This document shows positions 6,503 to 9,617 of a stretch of DNA of 9,617 bases, piece after piece. Position 1 is the first letter of the stretch, and the number at the start of each line of letters is the position of its first letter. A program made the translations under genes and the position numbers. A model generated the notes under the pieces. It was given only the letters and a program-made list of their open reading frames with translations, was not told the DNA's origin and did no database searches. This DNA comes from an uncultured Prevotella sp. GTDB taxonomy: Bacteria > Bacteroidota > Bacteroidia > Bacteroidales > Bacteroidaceae. The stretch spans positions 1-9,617 of the forward strand of contig CAJPTO010000106.1 of assembly GCA_905373605.1 (NCBI GenBank), in the 5' to 3' direction.

Positions 6503-6558
6503 TTGGCAGCCCCATCGCCGCATTCCTGATAAAGGAAGTGCGGCGAAGCGGTTGCCAA
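6503..6558 (-). terminator. nested 3' hairpins after the 542-aa hexosaminidase
   Basis: An inner stem pairs CGCCGCA-TTCC (6516-6526) with GGAA-G-TGCGGCG (6534-6545), with a bulge and a 7-base loop. An outer pair TTGGCA (6503-6508) / TGCCAA (6553-6558) encloses it. It starts 11 bases after the stop codon on the minus strand. No clear U tract follows, so it may terminate poorly, or protect the message 3' end, rather than be a classical intrinsic terminator. Confidence 0.5.
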
Positions 6559-6568
6559 CGTTTTGTTT

Positions 6569-8197
6569 TTACCAAAGAGCTGAGGTGGGTATGGCCTTTT
6601 CTTTCCACAAATGGCGTGCATACTGGTAGCCGTAGCGGTCGTACAGGTCGCTAAGGCGCAGTGCGCGCTTGCTGAAGGCATCGAAATCTCTCTTGTCACG
6701 GGGCGACCATTGCACCTCGGCCAACGCTGCCATGCGGGGCAGAACCATGTATTCGGCCTGCGTGGTGTAAGGAACATACTCGGTCCAAAGGTTGGCTTGC
6801 ACACCCAAGATGCGGTTTTGAACGTCTGCGGAGAGCGTGTCGGGCAGTGGTTCGTAAGAATACACTCTGTCAACGGGCGAACATCCACCGATTGCTTGCG
6901 GCTCGTGGTCTTTTTTATCGGTCTGGTAGTGGTCGAAATAGAGGTGCGAGTTGGGCGACATTATCACGTTGTGTCCCTGCACGGCGGCCTTGATGCCAGG
7001 AGCAACGCCGCGCCAACTCATGATGGTTGCACTGGGATTGATTTTGCCTTCCAAGATTTCGTCCCATCCGATGATGCTCTTACCCTTGCCATTAAGATAC
7101 TTCTCGATGCGGTTGGTGAAGTATTGTTGCAAGTGTTGAATGTTTGTGTTCTCGTCTTTAGCCTTTTGTAGGCACTTAGGACATTGCTGCCACATCACCG
7201 TAGGCGTTTCGTCGCCACCGATATGGAAGTATTTTGCGGGGAAGATGTCCACCACTTCGTCGATAACATCCTGCACAAACTTATAGGTACTTTCCTTTCC
7301 AAGGCACAACACATCCTTGTAAACGCCCCATCGATGTCCCACTTCGTAGGGTCCGCCTGTGCAACCCAGTTCGGGATAAGCGGCCAAAGCGGCCAACATG
7401 TGGCCGGGCATGTCAATCTCGGGGATAACGGTGATGTTGCGTTGGCGTGCATATTCCACAATTTCGCGTGCCTCTTGCTGTGTGTAGAAGCCGCCATGAG
7501 GGATGCTATCGTCAACAGTTGAGTTGTGTCCGATAACTGTTCCCGAGCGCATCGACGACTTAGCGGTGAGCTCTGGGTGGCTCTTTATCTCCAAACGCCA
7601 GCCTTGGTCCTCGGTGAGGTGCCAGTGAAACACGTTCATGTTGTGCAAAGCCAGGATGTCGATGAACCTTTTCACGAAGCTAAGTGGGAAGAAATGGCGT
7701 GCGCAATCGAGCATCATGCCGCGATAAGCGAAGCGAGGAGCATCGTTGATGGTGACGGCTGGCAGGTTGATTGCCGCGCCATTGGTTTGCACGGGCAACG
7801 ACTTGCGCAGCGTTTGAATGCCATAGAACACGCCTGCAGGTGTGCTAGCGGCGATGGTTACTTGCTTGTTGTTCACGCTAAGCCGATAGGCTTCGGCCCC
7901 CTTCACCTTTGGGTCGAGAACCAAAACAATGGCTTGAGCCTTCTTGTCGCGCAGGTCTAGCATGCTGGTGCGTATGCCAGTGGCCTCTGTAATGTATTCT
8001 GAGAGGAAGCGCGCGTTGCGTTTCATCTCGGGATTGGTGCCTTCGTACACGATGGTTGTTGCGTTGTTGAGGTTGAAGGGCTTGCCCTTAGCTGCCACAA
8101 CACTCTTTGGCAGCGGCACAACATTGTAGTTGGCATCGGCTGCATGGGCACTAAGCATCGAGAAACTTAATGCCGCAGCTAAGATAAAATGTTTCAT
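6569..8197 (-). CDS. exported beta-N-acetylhexosaminidase, GH20
   Basis: 542 aa, a compact GH20 enzyme of the common Bacteroidota type. Signal peptide 1-19 (MKHFILAAALSFSMLSAHA); N-terminal GH20b domain about 22-150; catalytic barrel about 155-500; short C-terminal tail with no extra domain. Visible catalytic landmarks: R167 in MLDCARHFF, HWHLTEDQGWR (191-201), PEIDMPGH (259-266), D329-E330 in FHIGGDE, W378 in GWDE, W395 in MSWRG, Y420 in SHLYFD, and W471/E473 in NLWTEY. It should remove non-reducing GlcNAc/GalNAc outside the cytoplasm, on N-glycan antennae after sialic acid and galactose are gone. The ATG at 8197 is directly preceded by a G-poor octamer leader with no Shine-Dalgarno sequence. 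The gene is 432 bp downstream of the GH130 gene on the same strand. It is similar over its whole length to the 686-aa GH20 next to it, suggesting old duplication or parallel acquisition. Confidence 0.95.
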   Translation of the reverse strand: MKHFILAAALSFSMLSAHAADANYNVVPLPKSVVAAKGKPFNLNNATTIVYEGTNPEMKRNARFLSEYITEATGIRTSMLDLRDKKAQAIVLVLDPKVKGAEAYRLSVNNKQVTIAASTPAGVFYGIQTLRKSLPVQTNGAAINLPAVTINDAPRFAYRGMMLDCARHFFPLSFVKRFIDILALHNMNVFHWHLTEDQGWRLEIKSHPELTAKSSMRSGTVIGHNSTVDDSIPHGGFYTQQEAREIVEYARQRNITVIPEIDMPGHMLAALAAYPELGCTGGPYEVGHRWGVYKDVLCLGKESTYKFVQDVIDEVVDIFPAKYFHIGGDETPTVMWQQCPKCLQKAKDENTNIQHLQQYFTNRIEKYLNGKGKSIIGWDEILEGKINPSATIMSWRGVAPGIKAAVQGHNVIMSPNSHLYFDHYQTDKKDHEPQAIGGCSPVDRVYSYEPLPDTLSADVQNRILGVQANLWTEYVPYTTQAEYMVLPRMAALAEVQWSPRDKRDFDAFSKRALRLSDLYDRYGYQYARHLWKEKAIPTSALW

Positions 8198-8200
8198 TGC

Positions 8201-8386
8201 TATTTAAGTTATTGAGTTTTTTAGTTTATAAGCTGGTGAGAGGGTGAGCTTATGAGTTATTTAGTTGGTGAGTTATTGAGTTTACTTAGTTGGTGAGTTG
8301 GTGAGTATATTGAGTTTATGAGCTGGTGAATTGGTGAGTTTTTGAGTTCTTTAGTTGGTGAGTTGGTGAGTTTTTTAGTTTATGAG
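8201..8386. repeat. degenerate octamer array AGTTNNNN (about 22 units)
   Basis: In the register starting at 8207 the plus strand reads AGTTATTG, AGTTTTTT, AGTTTATA, AGCTGGTG, and so on to about 8384, with AGTTGGTG the commonest unit. Nearly every step is 8 bp; two are 9 bp (8279-8287, 8304-8312). On the message strand the array is G-poor (CACCAACT, CAATAACT) and therefore likely unstructured, and it forms the leader right up to the 542-aa hexosaminidase start. No promoter is evident inside it. Only the AGT(T) part is conserved. Confidence 0.85.
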
Positions 8387-8426
8387 TTCTCAATATCATT
8401 GGCAACTCTGCCACAATACATATGGC

Positions 8427-8625
8427 TTTACTACTTACTCCTCACTCCTTTACCACTTACTCCTTAATCCTTTACTACTTACTCCTCACTCCTTTACCAC
8501 TTACTCCTCACTCCTTTACTACTTACTCCTTACTCCTTTACTACTTACTCCTCACTCCTTTACCACTTACTCCTCACTCCTTTACTACTTACTCCTCACT
8601 CCTTTACTACTTTTCTCCTTACTCC
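8427..8625. repeat. 22-bp polypyrimidine tandem array D (nine units)
   Basis: Units start at 8427, 8449, 8471, 8493, 8515, 8537, 8559, 8581 and 8603, all exactly 22 bp apart. The unit is TTTAC(T/C)ACTTACTCCT followed by CACTCC, with few substitutions (for example TAATCC at 8465-8470); the last unit is altered. Each unit splits into 8+7+7 bases led by ACT, which relates it to the octamer class. The minus strand, which would be the message of the GH130/GH20 genes, is purine-rich with repeated GGAGTGAGGAGT. The array begins five bases downstream of the GH130 stop codon. It yields spurious Ser/Thr/Leu/Tyr-rich open frames. Confidence 0.92.
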
Positions 8626-8629
8626 TCTC

Positions 8630-9604
8630 CTATACAATCGAATTGTTTTTCACAAATTCGATAATCTCTTTTACGTACCCGAAAGCCATACCCACCACGG
8701 TATCGGCCGCTCCATAATATACGGCCACACGTTCGCCGTCGCTCAAAGCCGCGCAAGGGAACACCACATTGGGCACATCGCCTTGCAATTCGTAGGGAGC
8801 AGCAGGCGCAAGCAGGTAGGGACGCGTGCGATAAAGCACCCGTTCAGGATTGTCTTTATCCAGCAAAACAGCACCCATCGAGTAGCGGAAACCATTGCAC
8901 GTGGTTATTACTCCGTGGTAAAACATCAGCCATCCCTCGTCTGTGAGGAACGGAACAGAGCCTGCACCAATCTTCGTGCATTGCCATGCGCTCTCTGGGA
9001 ACGGCGTTACCTTCATCACACAGCGATGTTCGCCCCAGTATTTCATGTCGGGACTGTAGCTTAAATAGATGTCGCCGAAAGGCGTATGTCCGTTATCACT
9101 GGGACGAGAAAGCATGGCGAACTTGCCATTTATCTTCTGTGGGAAGAGCACACCGTTGCGGTTGAAGGGCAAAAAAGCATTCTCGCATTGGTAGAAACGC
9201 TTGAAGTCGAAGGTGTAGGCGATGCCAATCGTTGGGCCATGATAGCCGTTGCACCAGGTAATCCAATAGCGGTCGTCTATCCATGTCACGCGTGGGTCGT
9301 ACTTATATTCGGATTCAATCATCTCTGTGTTGCCCGCTTCGAACACGATAGGCTCGTGGTTGATGTCCCAGTTGATGCCATCCTTGCTAAATCCAGCGAA
9401 GATATTCATCTGCACAGCTTTGTTGTCGCAGCGGAAAACGCCGGCAAACCCGTCTTCGAAAGGCACAACGGCACTATTGAAAATGCTGTTGGAGGTGGGG
9501 ATGTGATAGCGTCCGATGACGGGATTTTTAGAATAACGCCACATTACGTCGGCGCAATTGGTGGGACGTTCCTCCCACGGCATGATGTCTTTTAGTTGTT
9601 TCAT
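8630..9604 (-). CDS. GH130 beta-1,4-mannosyl-GlcNAc phosphorylase-like enzyme
   Basis: 324 aa without a signal peptide, so cytoplasmic. GH130 enzymes phosphorolyse beta-mannosides; the closest functional type by context and motifs is the N-glycan core enzyme that converts Man-beta-1,4-GlcNAc plus phosphate to mannose 1-phosphate and GlcNAc (Bacteroides BT1033 and the metagenomic Uhgb_MP type). Motifs: YDPRVTW (102-108), with D103 the probable general acid (D104 in Uhgb_MP, from memory); FNRNGVLFP (147-155) with R149; SRPSD (166-170) with R167; TKIGAGSVPF (210-219) with K211; MFYHG (227-231) with H230; YYGAAD (296-301) with D301. R149, R167, K211 and H230 are basic residues suited to phosphate binding and sit one position before those I recall for Uhgb_MP. 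This supports a phosphorylase rather than a GH130 hydrolase. The ATG at 9604 follows an A/T-rich leader. Linkage specificity is inferred from family and neighbours. Confidence 0.88.
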   Translation of the reverse strand: MKQLKDIMPWEERPTNCADVMWRYSKNPVIGRYHIPTSNSIFNSAVVPFEDGFAGVFRCDNKAVQMNIFAGFSKDGINWDINHEPIVFEAGNTEMIESEYKYDPRVTWIDDRYWITWCNGYHGPTIGIAYTFDFKRFYQCENAFLPFNRNGVLFPQKINGKFAMLSRPSDNGHTPFGDIYLSYSPDMKYWGEHRCVMKVTPFPESAWQCTKIGAGSVPFLTDEGWLMFYHGVITTCNGFRYSMGAVLLDKDNPERVLYRTRPYLLAPAAPYELQGDVPNVVFPCAALSDGERVAVYYGAADTVVGMAFGYVKEIIEFVKNNSIV

Positions 9605-9617
9605 TATTGTTATATAT

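Noticed and set aside
8382..8717. Plus-strand open frames of 111 and 80 codons rich in Leu, Tyr, Ser and Thr
   Set aside because: They are translations of the 22-bp polypyrimidine array and one runs into the antisense of the GH130 gene; no family resemblance and no start context.

Overview
The window looks like chromosomal DNA from a Bacteroidota bacterium, most likely a Prevotella-like member of the Bacteroidales. Evidence: an N-glycan-type glycosidase set (GH33, two GH20, GH130); starts without Shine-Dalgarno sequences, preceded by A/T-rich or G-poor leaders; and a -33 TTG / -7 TAnnTTTG promoter in front of the toxin gene. The species assignment is inference.

Layout. Positions 53-1144 (+) encode an ABC-2 type permease, probably the last gene of an exporter operon that begins to the left. 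Positions 1145-1592 contain no gene but hold two adjacent repeat arrays of exactly 22-bp period, the second built of perfect dyads, followed by a promoter with a palindrome in its spacer. Positions 1593-2214 (+) are a HigB/HigA type II toxin-antitoxin pair, toxin first, with overlapping genes. A strong hairpin at 2234-2264 separates the pair from the convergent minus-strand genes and can terminate both.

From 9604 down to 2298 all genes are on the minus strand, in transcription order: GH130 mannoside phosphorylase (9604-8630), a 542-aa GH20 beta-hexosaminidase (8197-6569), a 686-aa GH20 beta-hexosaminidase with an F5/8-type C-terminal domain (6213-4153), and a GH33 exo-sialidase (3917-2298). 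Sialidase and hexosaminidases carry export signals; the phosphorylase does not. This fits stepwise trimming of complex N-glycans outside the cytoplasm (sialic acid, then terminal HexNAc) and cytoplasmic phosphorolysis of the Man-beta-1,4-GlcNAc core. Beta-galactosidase, mannosidases, endo-glycosidase, SusC/D and transporters are not in the window.

The gaps between the glycosidase genes are long (235-432 bp) and almost filled by short-period repeats of two kinds: degenerate octamers of the form AGTTNNNN, and arrays with an exact 22-bp period. Two 22-bp arrays, 5 kb apart, share one architecture (15-bp dyad plus 7-bp linker) but differ by one symmetric base pair (TACCA-N5-TGGTA versus TACAA-N5-TTGTA). 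A perfect 65-bp direct repeat upstream of the sialidase carries a promoter-like -33/-7 pair in each copy. These intergenic arrays are the least explained part of the window.
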